Source: Mesostigma viride
Lineage: Eukaryota > Streptophyta > Mesostigmatophyceae > Mesostigmatales > Mesostigmataceae
NCBI GenBank assembly: GCA_009746045.1
Contig: RPFO01000076.1
Coordinates: forward strand, 3,296,420 to 3,360,419
Length of the DNA: 64,000 bases
Reading direction: 5' to 3'
Of the stretch, positions 45,907 to 56,188 are shown piece after piece. The notes under the pieces are model-generated. The model saw nothing but the letters and a program-made list of their open reading frames with translations. It was not told the DNA's origin and searched no databases. The position numbers and the translations under genes were made by a program. Within the stretch, counting starts at the first letter, position 1; every line of letters begins with the position of its first letter.

Positions 45907-46718
45907 AAATTTCTGGCTCACCTGCAGCCATATTTCGATGTAACAAGTAACTACAAAAGCTAACAAAAATTCCGTGAATGGCACAAAATTGCAAGGTAGG
46001 TTCTCGTAATTTAACTGCGGAATGCCGATCCTGTTACCATATAGCTTCGTTTCAGAAGGTATCGGTATGAAATACACGTTTCCCACTAAGAACTGCCGAC
46101 TAGACACCTATGAACTCATCGTGGCTTTTCCCACGCGCATGCCTGCTTTTGCTGGTCGGGACTTGCCTAATTTCACCTTCTTATTGGCAGCGTGCATCGT
46201 CCTCGCTGACTTGGCGCGTTCCTGGCGCGGCGCCCCGACGGCGCCGTCAACAGGCAGCCAGGACGATGCACGATGCCATTAAATTCGGTGAGTCCCGACC
46301 AGCAAATGCAGGCAGGAACGCTGGAGAAGCCACGGTTAGTTCATTGGTGTCTAGTGGGCAGTTCGTAGTGGGAAGCGTTTATTTCGTACCGATACCTTGT
46401 GAAACGAAGCTATATGGTAACAGAGTCGGCATTCCGTAGTTAAATTATAAGAACCGGCTACCTTGCAAATTTGTGCCATTCACGGAATCAGTTTTGTTAG
46501 CTTTTGTGGTATTGGTGTCTAGTGGGCAGTTCGTAGTGGGAAGCGTTTATTTCGTACCGATACCTTCTGAAACGAAGTTATATGGTAACAGGGTCGGCAT
46601 TCCGTAGTTAAATTATAAGAACCGGCTACCTTGCAAATTTGTGTCATTCACGGAATTTTTGTTAGATTTTGTGGTTACTTGTTACATCAAAATAAGGCTG
46701 CAGGTGAGCCAGAAATTT
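45907..46718. promoter_or_regulatory. ~800-bp palindrome between the two divergent transposon genes
   Basis: The left arm (from AAATTTCTGGCTCACCTGCA at 45907) and right arm (ending CAGGTGAGCCAGAAATTT at 46718) are inverted copies. Matching inner blocks are GGTATCGGTA/TACCGATACC, CATCGTCCT/AGGACGATG and GCTGGTCGGGACT/AGTCCCGACCAGC. The centre is near 46225 in a GC-rich stretch (GGCGCGGCGCCCCGACGGCG). The right arm has a tandem duplication of ~180 bases (about 46340-46510 and 46511-46690). The start of the transposase gene lies about 100 bases beyond the left arm and the partner gene starts just beyond the right arm, so it probably holds a matched pair of promoters. Confidence 0.8.
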
Positions 46719-46755
46719 GGCGAAAAAATGTGGGATGAGCTAGACGAGATGGTAG

Positions 46756-49351
46756 ATGCAGCCACGAGGGGCCATGAGAAGTCCCGGGCTAAGTTCATTC
46801 AGGGCTGCTGAGGCCAGGGCTGCTGAGGCCAGGGCTGCGGAGGCCAAGGCTGTGGCGCCCAGGGCTGCTGAGGCGAGGGCTGCGGAGGCCAGGGCTGCTG
46901 AGGCCAGGGCTGCGGAGGCCAAGGCTGCGGAGGCCAGGGCTGCGGAGGCCAGGGCTGCGGAGGCCAGGGCTGCGGAGGCCAGGGCTGCGGAGGCCAGGGC
47001 TGCGGAGGCCAGGGCTGCGGAGGCCAGGGCTCAGGCGGAGGCTGGTGCTGCGGAGGCCAGGGCTGCGGAGGCGAGGGCTGCGGAGGCCAGGGCTGCGGAG
47101 GCCAGGGCTGCGGAGGCCAGGGCTGATGTGACGGCACCTGCTGCTGTGGTGGCATTGCCTGCAGAGGCTGTCAGTATAGCTGCAGAAGTGGCGATTAAAA
47201 CGGAGAACAACCGCTATGCGCCAACCATCCATAATCGCCCGGCTGTAGCAGATCCAACGGAGGCTGGGAGTATTGCAAAAAGGCTCCGCTTTGGCACTTC
47301 GGCGAGCAAGGAGCTGGCCCTCTATGACAAATACCTGGGGATCGCCCCCATCGGGGGAGGGCAACAAAAGAAGGTGATCTTCTTGAATGCAGGGGGCGGG
47401 TATCCACATTTTGCTCGCCCAGCTGCATGGAGAGCATTTCATCGCGGATGTGGATGCCTCTAAGCTCGTTCCACAATCCGGCTTCCCGACGTGCTTGCTA
47501 GCCAGGTCGAGGAATGCCACCTTGGCGAGCAAGAAGCAGGTCGACAGCAGCTTCCCAGAGCTGGTCGTGGCCTGCAAGGTAGAAGGCAGCTTTCCCCAGT
47601 ACACGCTCGCCGTGGGGGATGCATGCACAATGGTGGACAAGAAGGCCGAGTCTGCATTGCTGATGGCCTTCGACCTGCAGTGCGACCACAATTTGCTGGT
47701 GGTGGCAATCGCCGACGTGCTGCTGGGGGTGAGCCACACTACTGCAAGACACAGCGTCGTGCATTTGCCTGCCTGACCAGATTGGTGCCGCACAATTCCA
47801 TGGACGATACCATCTCGCTCCCCGGCGGGCCGCCCATGCTTGCATGGGTGAAGGCGACGGAGCTATCATTGTCAGTGGACGTTGATGCCGACAAGGAGCT
47901 GGTTGCCACTGCCGTGCACGATGTCCTACATATCTTGGCTACTGACGCGTGCAAGGAGGCGGAGATCAAGGCAGCTCTTAGGTCCGCCGCTTTCAAGGTA
48001 TTTTTCTTGCAAGATGATGGTTTTATAGCTTGACTGTTGTTTGTATTGTCTCGTTAGGCTGCCAATTTTTATTCATTGTTCTTGCTTGCGCGCATTGGCT
48101 TTGATAGCTTATCAAAGCATTGTCTTTGGGGGGGGGCTTCCTCGGCGCGTTGCGTTATGCATGTTGCTTCCTTGCTGTATTTCTCTTTGGGCGCCGGCTT
48201 GCTTTTCATCATCACATTTCTTGTAGTAGACATGCATGTCTGGTCTGTAACTGACTAGTTTTAATGTCCCTTTTCTTTTTGCTGCTCTTCGTCTTTATAT
48301 ATTGCAGGTGGTTACAGTCCCCGAACCAGCACCGTCTCTGACCAGATCTCGTATCCCCGACGAGGACGTGTGGGCATACATGGAGTCGGATGAAGATGAT
48401 GAGGCGGACCCAGATGCCGCCCAGTCCCCGCTTCTGAAGGGCAAGCGTGCCAAGGATACCTCAACCACACCACGGGAGACGAGGAAGAAGACCGGGGGGG
48501 CGCTGGGGGGGGCAGCCTCCGGGGGGGAGCTGGGGGGGGCAGCTTCCGGGGGGGCGCTGGGGGGGGCAGCCTCGGGGGGGGCGCTGGGGGGGGCAGCCTC
48601 CCGGGACGCAGTGCACGCCACCGTGGCCTCTCTCGAGGCAAAGGTCAAGCAACATGGCGAAAAGCTGGAAGCGTTCGGGAAGTCCAGAACTGCCGTGGAG
48701 CAGCGGCTGACCACTCTGGCGAAGCAAGTCTCCGGCTTTTCCAGGGCAGTCACTGGCGCAAAATCAGACATAAAGAAGACTGTGACGGACACTGTGACGG
48801 CAGAGGTCAAGAAGCTGCAGCCGGCTGCAGCGGCGCCTCAGCTCCCGCCGGAGTTCAACGCCTTGAAGAAAGACCTGGCTGCAGCACAAAAAACGGTGGA
48901 AGATCAGGGCAAAAAGATCGCAGCGCTTGAGTGGCAGATCCAGCATGTTCAAGCCACTCAGAACACGATGATGTCGGTGCAAGTGCCAACATGGCCGGCG
49001 GCAGCAGCCTACCCTCCCGCAGCTGGGCCCACTAACCTGCCCAGCGCGGGGAAGCCCCGGCAGCATCCCAGGCCCCGCCATCCCCAGCCATATCCACAAC
49101 AGCAAGTTCCCACGCCGCTGTTGGCGTACACGCATGGTTACGAGGACGAGGAGGAGGCGGAGGAGCTGGAGGAGGCGGAGGAGTATGAGGAGCTGGAGGA
49201 GGATGCACGCAGGGGTGGTTACACGCCGCCGCCGTCTAAGAAGCGCCCGCCTCCTATGCGCGCGGTGGCCACCCGGTCCAGCCCGCGCAAGAACAAGGGG
49301 CGCATTGCGTCCGCCTACGTCGATGAACACTTTCGCGGTTATCGTTGTTGA
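46756..49351 (+). CDS. Partner gene of the transposon, product unknown
   Basis: A run of AAEAR repeats (46801-47125) leads into RLRFGTSASKELALYDKYLG. Another frame then reads LLAQLHGEHFIADVDASKLV, SSFPELVVACKVEGSFPQY and DLQCDHNLLVVAIADVLLG, and a further one ELSLSVDVDADKELVATAV. A good intron follows (47998-48307, AAG|GTATTT...TTGCAG|GTG, phase 0). The last exon (48308-49351) has an Ala/Gly-rich repeat, a coiled coil (ATVASLEAKVKQHGEKLEAF; KKDLAAAQKTVEDQGKKIAA), a Pro-rich stretch, an acidic stretch and a basic end (PPPSKKRPPPMRAVATRSS) that could be a nuclear signal. Two frame changes near G-runs (about 47390 and 47729) may be decay, tiny introns or assembly slips. It may be an accessory DNA-binding protein, as in two-gene transposons; no known domain is seen. 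Confidence 0.5.
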
Positions 49352-49415
49352 AGGCATACTCATGCGATTTTTTTCATCACGTACACGTCAGTTGTGGGAG
49401 CTTCTTGAGTTATGG

Positions 49416-50263
49416 CCGCCTCTTAGACGATGCCGAGGTCAACTACCCTCCTTCAGGCCGCTTCAAGCTGCTCGGCAGTTGGCTTCCCGACTGCGAGGAC
49501 GACATGACGACACGGATCGGCATGGCGTGGGCGCACCTCCATGACCACCGCCGCTGGTGGAGCAACCCCGCCCTACCCCGGATCGTCAAGCGTGACCTCT
49601 TCAAGGTCGTCATTCTGACGATCCTGACCTACGGCGCCGAGACGTGGACACTGATGCAGGAGCTGGAGCAACGACTCGACGGCGCCGTCACCAAGATGCT
49701 GCGCAAGGCCCTTAACATCCCCTTTGGTTTGCACATTAGTAATGAGGATTTGTACGCTGATTTGCCCTATGTTTCCCACATTATTAGGCACAGGCGCCTG
49801 GGCCTAGCCGGGCACCTGGCCCGCACAGATCAGGTAGCTACATCAGATAGACTAGCTGGCACCAAGCCCGCCCAGCCTGGGCGATATGTCCTCACCTGGC
49901 GTGCCCCCGGCCGCGCGCGGCAGGGCCGCCACCCGTGGACTTTTCGTGATAGACTCGGCATGGACATGTGCTACACTAGACGTGACGGGCTCACCCCCGG
50001 GCAGCCTCCTGGTTTGTCTGTAATATGGAGGCAGATGGTGCGCAAGGATAGATGGCAAGTAGTGATGAAGGAGACCACCCCCAAGCCTGTGGGGGCTCCG
50101 CGTGTGACCAAGTATGGCATTCATAGCGATTCGGGCCGCGGTGCCCACACCCCTGTAACTAGGACCTAGATAGCTTATACCATCCATTCCCTCCCCTGTT
50201 CCGCTCCCACTGAGGGCTTATGCTCACGTGACGCAGTCACGTGTCTATTAATTAATTAATTAA
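49416..50263 (+). mobile_element. 5'-truncated LINE, family C (ORF2 C-terminus), 11-bp TSD
   Basis: The coding part reads LLGSWLPDCEDDMTTRIGMA, then ILTYGAETWTL, RLDGAVTKMLRKALNIPFG and RHRRLGLAGHLARTDQ. This is the region after the RT core in LINE ORF2 proteins (RIGxA, LxYGAETW motifs). The frame stays open to the stop at 50167-50169, then come the 3' untranslated region, the hairpin CACGTGAC-GCA-GTCACGTG and a (TAAT)n tail. TTGAGTTATGG flanks it (49405-49415, 50264-50274). It landed about 65 bases after the partner-gene stop. Confidence 0.9.
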
Positions 50264-50619
50264 TTGAGTTATGGATAAGGTGTTGCACACTTCAAACTGT
50301 ATTCAAAGTGGCCCCACCTTGCGTGCTGGCAAAGAAATGCTAGCCGACAGCAATTTTTCTGTGCTTTGGTCTTGGGGGCCAGTTGCCGGCACCCCAGCTT
50401 GTAGTGGTTGCGGCTTGGGCTCAGTAGTGAGAAATAGGCCTCATGTTTCTTCCACATAATTTAAAGCCACACAAGCTATCCAATACGCTTAGGTCTACAG
50501 GAATATTAAAGATAGACAGGGTTCACCTATTTTGCCGCTGTAATGGATGGACCAACTCCCACCAACTGTGGTGGGACACTCATGGCAATTAAGGCAATTT
50601 ACTAGTTGCTAGCTTGCAT

Positions 50620-50662
50620 GATAACATTAAATTAAATTAAATTAAATTTAATTTAATATAAT
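50620..50662. repeat. (TTAAA)n stretch, palindromic
   Basis: Five-base units run in one orientation and then turn (AAATTTAATTTAA), making a short AT palindrome. It could be a remnant of a family D type tail; no body is seen beside it. Confidence 0.5.
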
Positions 50663-50703
50663 AACATGAACATGATAATTAGCCTATTCATGATATATGC
50701 ATT

Positions 50704-51415
50704 ATCCACTCAGGGTGCCCGGGTGCCCGGGTGCACGGGTGCCTGGGTGCCTGGGTGCTGGGGGGGGGGGGGGGTGTCAAAAGGTGGGGTGCTTCGGGGG
50801 GGGGGATTTATATGTTCCCACATGATAGTAAGTCATTATAGATGCAATCCACCCTTGGTGCCTGGGTGCCTACGTGCCCACGTGCCTACGCGCCTACGTG
50901 CCTAGGTGCCTAGGTGCCTGCATGCCTGGGTGCTAGGTGGGTACGGGTGGGGTGGGGTGGGGTGGTCCAAAGGGGGTGTGCTTGGGGGGGGGATTTATAT
51001 GTTCCCACATGATAGTAAGTCAGTACAGATGTGTCAGCATAGATGCAATCCACCCTTGGTGCCTGGGTGCCTGGGTCCCTGGGTGCCTGGGTGCCTGGGT
51101 GCCTACGTGTGCCTAGTAGGTGCCTGCATGCCTGGGTGATGGGGGGGGGGGGTCCAAAGGGGGTGTGCTTGAGGGGGGGATTGATATGTTCCCACATGAT
51201 AGTAAGTCAGTACAGATGCAATCCACCCTTGGTGTCTGGGTGCCTAGGTGCCTAGGTGCCTATAGGTGCCTAGGTGCCTGCATGGCCTGGGTGCTGGGGG
51301 GGGGGGGGGGGGGGGGGGCGTAATGGAGGCATGCTGGGTCCTTGGGTGGGGTGGGTGGGGTGGCTGGGGGGTTGTTTTATGTTCCCACATGGTAATAAGC
51401 CACAATACAAGCAAA
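50704..51415. repeat. Right subterminal tandem array, ~190-bp G-rich units
   Basis: Four units marked by ATGTTCCCACATGATAGTAA (50809, 50998, 51186; a diverged form near 51379), each preceded by a G-run and followed in the first three by CAATCCACCCTTGGTG and short GGGTGCCT repeats. The longest G-run, at 51296-51318, is broken only by sequence limits. G-rich on the plus strand, while the left end carries the C-rich CCCA tract. Confidence 0.8.
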
Positions 51416-51447
51416 ATCCAATATTTAAAAAAAAACCATTTTGGTGT

Positions 51448-51480
51448 AGTGGGATCCACCAAATGTAAATGGGATTGGGG
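51448..51480 (-). repeat. Right terminal inverted repeat of the 12.7-kb transposon
   Basis: 33 bases, perfect reverse complement of 38815-38847. AGC follows at 51481-51483. Confidence 0.95.
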
Positions 51481-51949
51481 AGCCTCCCACAAAGGCTCCC
51501 TACCTAGCTTCCAAGCAAACATTGCTGCCTGCCCAGAATGCCCAAACATGTGATGCAACCTATGGCTAGCCTCAGCATAGCTCAGCACTCTTTCAGTACT
51601 GACCTGGCGAGACGTCTGAACCGTGTGTGGGGACACATGATCCACTCCTGAGGTTCCAGGGCTTCCCTGCAGGCCATCGATCCTGACGCCCCAAGCCAGG
51701 TCCTGCTCCCTGGACCGCTCCAGGCCCTTCCAGCAAGGTCCCTTGGCCCTCCAGGCCAGCACCTGCTGGAGACCCACCACCTGCATGAGGCATAGGGAAT
51801 TCAGCTGCAGCATTGTTATTGCAATCCAGTGGAAGAACAACATCCTTACACCCTTGGTGCTGCACAAGGGGCACACCCCCGTCCTTATGTACATCCAGCA
51901 CACCTTCCCCAAGGGGTGATTGACTATTTACAGGGGATGATGTAGCTAG

Positions 51950-53090
51950 TCACTGCTGCCCAGACTGGCCCCCTGCCCCAGCAGGCTTGGCCTTCCTGTC
52001 AGGGCACTCACGACGCCAGTGACCTTCCTTGCCACACACAAAGCATACTCCACCCTTCTTCCCAGACCCAGCCCCACCCTTGCCAGGCTTCCCCTGGCCT
52101 CCCTGAGACTGTCCACCCTGCTTGCCCTGGTTGCCTTGAGCTTGGCCCTTGCCTTGCCCTTGGCCACCCTTACCCTGCTGACCACCAGCTTGCTGGCTCC
52201 CAACCCCTCCTTGGGAACCTGCACCCTTGCCACCCTGAGCCCCCTGCCTCTGGCGCCTGAAGCGCTTACGCTTGTTAGGCCTTGCCCCATCACGGGCTGG
52301 GTACCCGGGGACATCACCTTGGCCCTGCACAGCGGAGGTGGCATTGCTGCCATGGGACTGGATAGCCTTGCAGGCAGGATCTGGCTTCCTTATGCTGAGG
52401 ATTACAAGCTCCAGAGCACGCAAGGAGCCATCAGTCTGGTTAAGAAACATGCGGGCACTGTTCCTACCATCCACACTCAGACCCATACGGTCCAGGAAAT
52501 AATCTGCCAAGGCTCTATCTGTGACTAGGAAGCCATACTTGGCCCCCTTGTCCCTGATACGGTTGAGCCTAGCCCATTCCTCTGCCACAGGGCCCACTAT
52601 CTCAAAGGTGTCATACTGGTGTTTATAATAGTTGGTGAGGTTGAGAACCTTATCAGAGAACTCCTCCCTCAACCCATCCAGGAACTGTGCCCAGGTTAGC
52701 TTATCCTTGACACCAGTCCTAGCCTTTTCCCTGACACGCTCTGATGAGTCCCTGTTGCACGTGGACGAGTGAAACACTTGCACTAGGTTGACAGTGGGGT
52801 CCACGGAGAGTACAACCAGCTCCATGTCCTCTAGCCACTTGTCTAAAGCTTCCTGTGCTAGCGGTGGGTTAAGAGGCTTTTGTCCATTCATGAGAGTGAC
52901 TGCACTCATGTGAGGCCTCGACCCTGGCAGCGCCTTGACTGGCTCCACCACAGCGGGCGTCACAGCAACAGCACCACTTGGGCCAGCAGGCACAGGGGAG
53001 GACACATCCACATGAAGCCTCTTACCATTGCCGTCAGCGGAGGTATCCCTCTTACGCTTCTCCACGGCTGGTTGCCCGTTTGCCGCCGTC
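51950..53090 (-). CDS. gag: Copia-2 gag
   Basis: A minus-strand open frame with a capsid-like helical part (WAQFLDGLREEFSDKVLNL, YGFLVTDRALADYFLDRMG), a long Gly/Gln/Lys-rich linker, and a CCHC knuckle (CFVCGKEGHWRREC) near the C-terminus. The layout is that of Copia-1 gag, with a longer linker. The ATG near 53090 (MTAANGQPAVEKRKRD) is the likeliest start, although the frame runs further upstream. It belongs to the fossil Copia-2 on the right side of the DNA transposon. Confidence 0.75.
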
Positions 53091-53399
53091 ATTGCGTCAG
53101 ATGGATGGCCATGTCGCCCGCACCTTGCGCGCCTCCTCCACCGAGTCCTCGTGCCGTCTCTTGCTGCCTGGCCGCTTTCCCCCATCGCCGTCACTGGCAG
53201 GGATTGCCTCCCCCACCAGCTGCTCCTTGTCCTTCCTAGGCTCCTGGCTCTCCCCAGCCGGTGCCTCCGCCTCGCCCTTGTCGCCGTCGCCCGGTTTGCC
53301 ACGAGGCATTATATACAGTGGGACCACAAAACAACACAGGCGAAAGGCAAAGAAGAACAGGCTCAAGCGCTGGCACTGCCTGAAGAGGCCGTCGGCTGC

Positions 53400-54520
53400 T
53401 CTCCAGGTGCTGCCTCCTCTTCACGCTCTTGTGCCGTGCGCGCCACCGGTGTCCCCACTCGTGGAACTGCGCGGACCTCCTCCGCGTTGTAAGGACCAAG
53501 CACACGGCTCACCGGCCTACCGGCTGCTGTTTGCTCCACCGACACTCTGGGCGCGCTGCCCCGGCGATACCACTGAAGGTTCCTGACCCACCTGCTACCA
53601 CCACCTCGCCGATCGTTGCGAGACCCCCGACCTATCTCAGCAAAGTCGTGCTCCGGCTCAAACGGAATGTGCAACTCTGCTCTGCGCCGAGCGGAGTACC
53701 CCTCGTTCGTGCCGTCGCCCTCGTCGATCTGCTGCGACGACCTGGCTATGATGCCCGTCGGTCGGTCCACGAATTGCTCGTGGAAGTCCTCGTCGGTGAC
53801 CTCCCGACCGGTGATTACTGTCACAGTTGGCCCCGTCGCCCCTGGCGCCCTCTGTACTCTTGGCGTGTCCAAGGTCGACCAGATGCCTGGCGGACGTGTG
53901 GTGATAACCCAGTGATCCGCGTGCCCACGCGACTCCTGGATCAAAACGTTAACCAAATGCTCACAAGTCTGAGCAACCACCTCGGCGGAATCCCACGGGT
54001 TGTCCGCTTCGCGCGTCTGCGCGTCCCGAATTTATTGTGCGACGCGTCGGTCCCCTCTCCCAACGAGCTCGTCGCCACCCAGTGGTTATATAACCTGGCA
54101 CCACCTAAGCAGATGGCCACCAGCTGACTCAGCGTTTCTCGTGCCAAGTCGAGCGCCTGAATGGTCACGTGCCCGCCCTGGTACGCAACTTCCAGACTAT
54201 AAATCAACGAAGCTATCTCGTCTCGTATGCCTACGAGACGCTCCGTGCACACTCTCCCTGTTTCTCCTGGCGACGTTGTCGCCCGGATCCTCATCACCAC
54301 CGGGTCGTTCGCCGACGGCCCTGCTGCGTTTCCAAACACAGCCACCCAGCCACCCTCCGCAAGCCCCCGCGCAACGTATGCCGCTTGCACGAAGGTGGAG
54401 GCGTTGGATCGATGAGTGTAGGGATAGAAAGAGCTCTCGCCCGCCGGCGGCTCTGGTGCAGCTTCGCGACTGGGAGACGACAACTCAGGTGTTTCAACCC
54501 GAGCTTCGGCCGACATGAAA
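53400..54520 (-). other. Copia-2 upstream ORF region
   Basis: Coding-like sequence upstream of gag on the minus strand, in more than one open segment. It includes LVGIRDEIASLIYSLEVAYQ, comparable to LVGIQTVITALAERVRAELA in Copia-1. Function is unknown. It is part of a broken fossil. Confidence 0.4.
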
Positions 54521-55124
54521 CCCCGCAACAGGAATGCAATAATACGAGTTAGCAACCAAAGCCAGAGCGTGAGCTCCTGGTCTTTCACGCGCACAACGGG
54601 ATGAGCCAAAGTTGCAAGACAGCAACCTTTTAACCCGTGCACCAAGCCACGACCACGGTGAGCGTTTCCACGTCCAATGTGGGAGCCTCGGTTCGTGCTT
54701 GCCAAGATAGCTGGTCATCCCCCATGACCAAGCTATATCCTTTGCGTTGTTCCTCGTTCCCATCGGCGTGACGAGGCACGTGCAGGCGTGCAAGCAAATC
54801 CTCAACGTCCAATGGCATCAGTCAGCAGAGCCAGGACGAACTGGATTTGCCTAGACTCTGCAACCTAGGAAGTACAGGACCTGTCACACGCCTGCAAGGC
54901 CTAGTATCCTTGCAGTCCTGTGCCAGCTCCAGTACCCCACCAGTCACAGGCTGCTGCTCCCCCTGGTCTACGTGGACCACAGTCACGTGATAGTCAGGCT
55001 AAGCCTGTGCAGGCACGGCCTGCCACGTGTCCTGTCCACTATACCAGAGGACTGCACCCTAGTCGGCCACGGACGGCTAGGACTTCGGGACCTCATATCT
55101 TTCTCGTCCCTTGTCTGTTTCAGG

Positions 55125-55533
55125 CGGTCAGCACGGCGTTGGAAAGGTCTTTCCAAACTGCATCCACTTAGCATATTGGTTGCCCGTTCCTTGCTCACGT
55201 ACGAGGACAAAAAATTTCCTGTATGAGATAGACATCCCTACCTCTTGGCAAACCCATTCGCGCACCTTTCATAGAAGTCAGCTGAAACTTTACCACCAAA
55301 GCACGTTCGCTGGTAGAGAGTTAGCCCCTGCCCCTTTAGAGCATAATCCTGATACTGGCGAGGTTGAGGATGAGGTAGAGAGTATCGTGGCCCATAGAGA
55401 CATTAAAAAGGGCCGCATACTCAGCGCCAGTATAAGGTTAAATGGATGTACGCCCGTCGTGAGGTAGATAAAGTATGGTATACGGAGAGGGAACTAGATG
55501 GGTGTAGTCGCCTTTTGCAGGAGTACAAAACTC
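55125..55533 (+). pseudogene. Gypsy (chromovirus-type) integrase end and chromodomain relic
   Basis: Readable blocks include EIDIPTSWQTHSRTFHRSQL and EVESIVAHRDIKKGR, the end of a Gypsy integrase and the start of a chromodomain. It is an old, broken fossil, cut on its right by the TAAT-tailed element at 55534. Sequence of the same relic seems to resume at 58246-58271 and again at 59225, on the other sides of the two later insertions. Confidence 0.65.
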
Positions 55534-55573
55534 TGCATAAGCTCTAGCCGTAGACCTTCTCCTCTCTTATGTT

Positions 55574-56188
55574 ATGTCTGCTGTCGACGGGTGGTTGGTT
55601 GCCCCCCCCCCTTCCGCAGCCGTCATGTCAGAGCCTACCCCTTCGTTGGAGTCCCTGCCGACGGCTCCTGATCCTGAGCTGTATTATGAGGTCCTTCCGG
55701 GTCGTTGGGTCTCCAGGGCCAGCTACCCTGGTGGCCGTATCCACTCTGCCCTGCAGGCGGACCGTGCAGCTCTGGTTCGGGCAGCTCTTTTCGGGGTCTC
55801 CTGGTTTGGTCCGGACCCACAGGGCCAGCAGTTGGTCGTCAACAGCTTCGACGATGCTGGGCACTGCGTCCTTGGGTGTGGGCCCCGCTGCCCCGCCATC
55901 GGACAGATAGATGCCGTACTCCAGTGCCCCAGGGTCTTCTCCTACCTTTCTACCCCTGTGGGGCGCTCTTGCCTCAGGGAGATTTTCCAGTGGCTCCCGG
56001 TCGAGGGTGATGCAGAGTTAGATGACAACCCCTGTGACCTCCTTCGGGCCGTCGAGTTTATGGAGATAGCGGATCAGTCCTCGGAGTCCTCCCCCTACGC
56101 TGCCAGGCGCCTCCTCGGTTTGCGCGCCTCTGGATGTGCCCTACACCCCGGCGTATCCTCCCTCCATCGCCGCCTCCTCGGAGTCTGA
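55574..56188 (+). CDS. Element E, first ORF, product unknown
   Basis: A 204-residue frame: a Pro/Ser-rich start (LVAPPPSAAVMSEPTPSLES), then a denser, probably folded part (ELYYEVLPGRWVSRASYPGG; LFGVSWFGPDPQGQQLVVNS; CVLGCGPRCPAIGQIDAVLQ; LREIFQWLPVEGDAELDDNP). No domain is recognised. Codon use is strongly GC-biased at third positions, which supports real coding. The end overlaps the next frame by 55 bases, so the two may be one protein with a break, or two proteins. A gag- or ORF1-like structural role is possible but unproven. Confidence 0.45.
   Translation: MSAVDGWLVAPPPSAAVMSEPTPSLESLPTAPDPELYYEVLPGRWVSRASYPGGRIHSALQADRAALVRAALFGVSWFGPDPQGQQLVVNSFDDAGHCVLGCGPRCPAIGQIDAVLQCPRVFSYLSTPVGRSCLREIFQWLPVEGDAELDDNPCDLLRAVEFMEIADQSSESSPYAARRLLGLRASGCALHPGVSSLHRRLLGV

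Larger units (their letters stand above)
38815..51480. mobile_element. 12.7-kb DNA transposon with perfect 33-bp TIRs and 3-bp TSD
   Basis: The left end (38815-38847, starting CCCCAATCCCATTTACATTT) and right end (51448-51480) are perfect 33-base inverted repeats. The flanking AGC (38812-38814 and 51481-51483) is the target duplication, and the Copia-2 sequence resumes on the other side. Contents, left to right: four ~180-bp tandem units, a (CCCA)n tract, a minus-strand transposase gene with at least three exons, an ~800-bp palindrome, a plus-strand partner gene, a LINE inserted later (49416-50263), and four G-rich ~190-bp units. The 3-bp duplication recalls CACTA/EnSpm elements, but the ends do not start CACTA and the transposase is of a different type. 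Confidence 0.9.
35215..54705 (-). mobile_element. Copia-2: older Ty1/Copia element split by a DNA transposon
   Basis: Minus-strand parts run right to left: upstream ORF region (about 54520-53400), gag (about 53090-51950), GAG-pre-integrase part (near 51570-51490), then, across the 12.7-kb DNA transposon at 38815-51480, integrase, protease-like region, RT and RNase H (38814-35706). About two or three further breaks are present, so it is a fossil. LTRs were not found at either end by eye: the left end may be truncated near 35212 and the right end is lost in the Gypsy relic. It is related to Copia-1 but clearly diverged. Confidence 0.8.

Noticed and set aside
46795-47793. A 332-residue minus-strand frame rich in Pro/Gly/Leu/Arg/Ser
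   Set aside because: Antisense shadow of the AAEAR repeat and of the partner gene.
38815-51480. Calling the 12.7-kb transposon CACTA/EnSpm because of the 3-bp duplication
   Set aside because: The ends do not start CACTA/CACTG and the transposase motifs do not fit; left unclassified.
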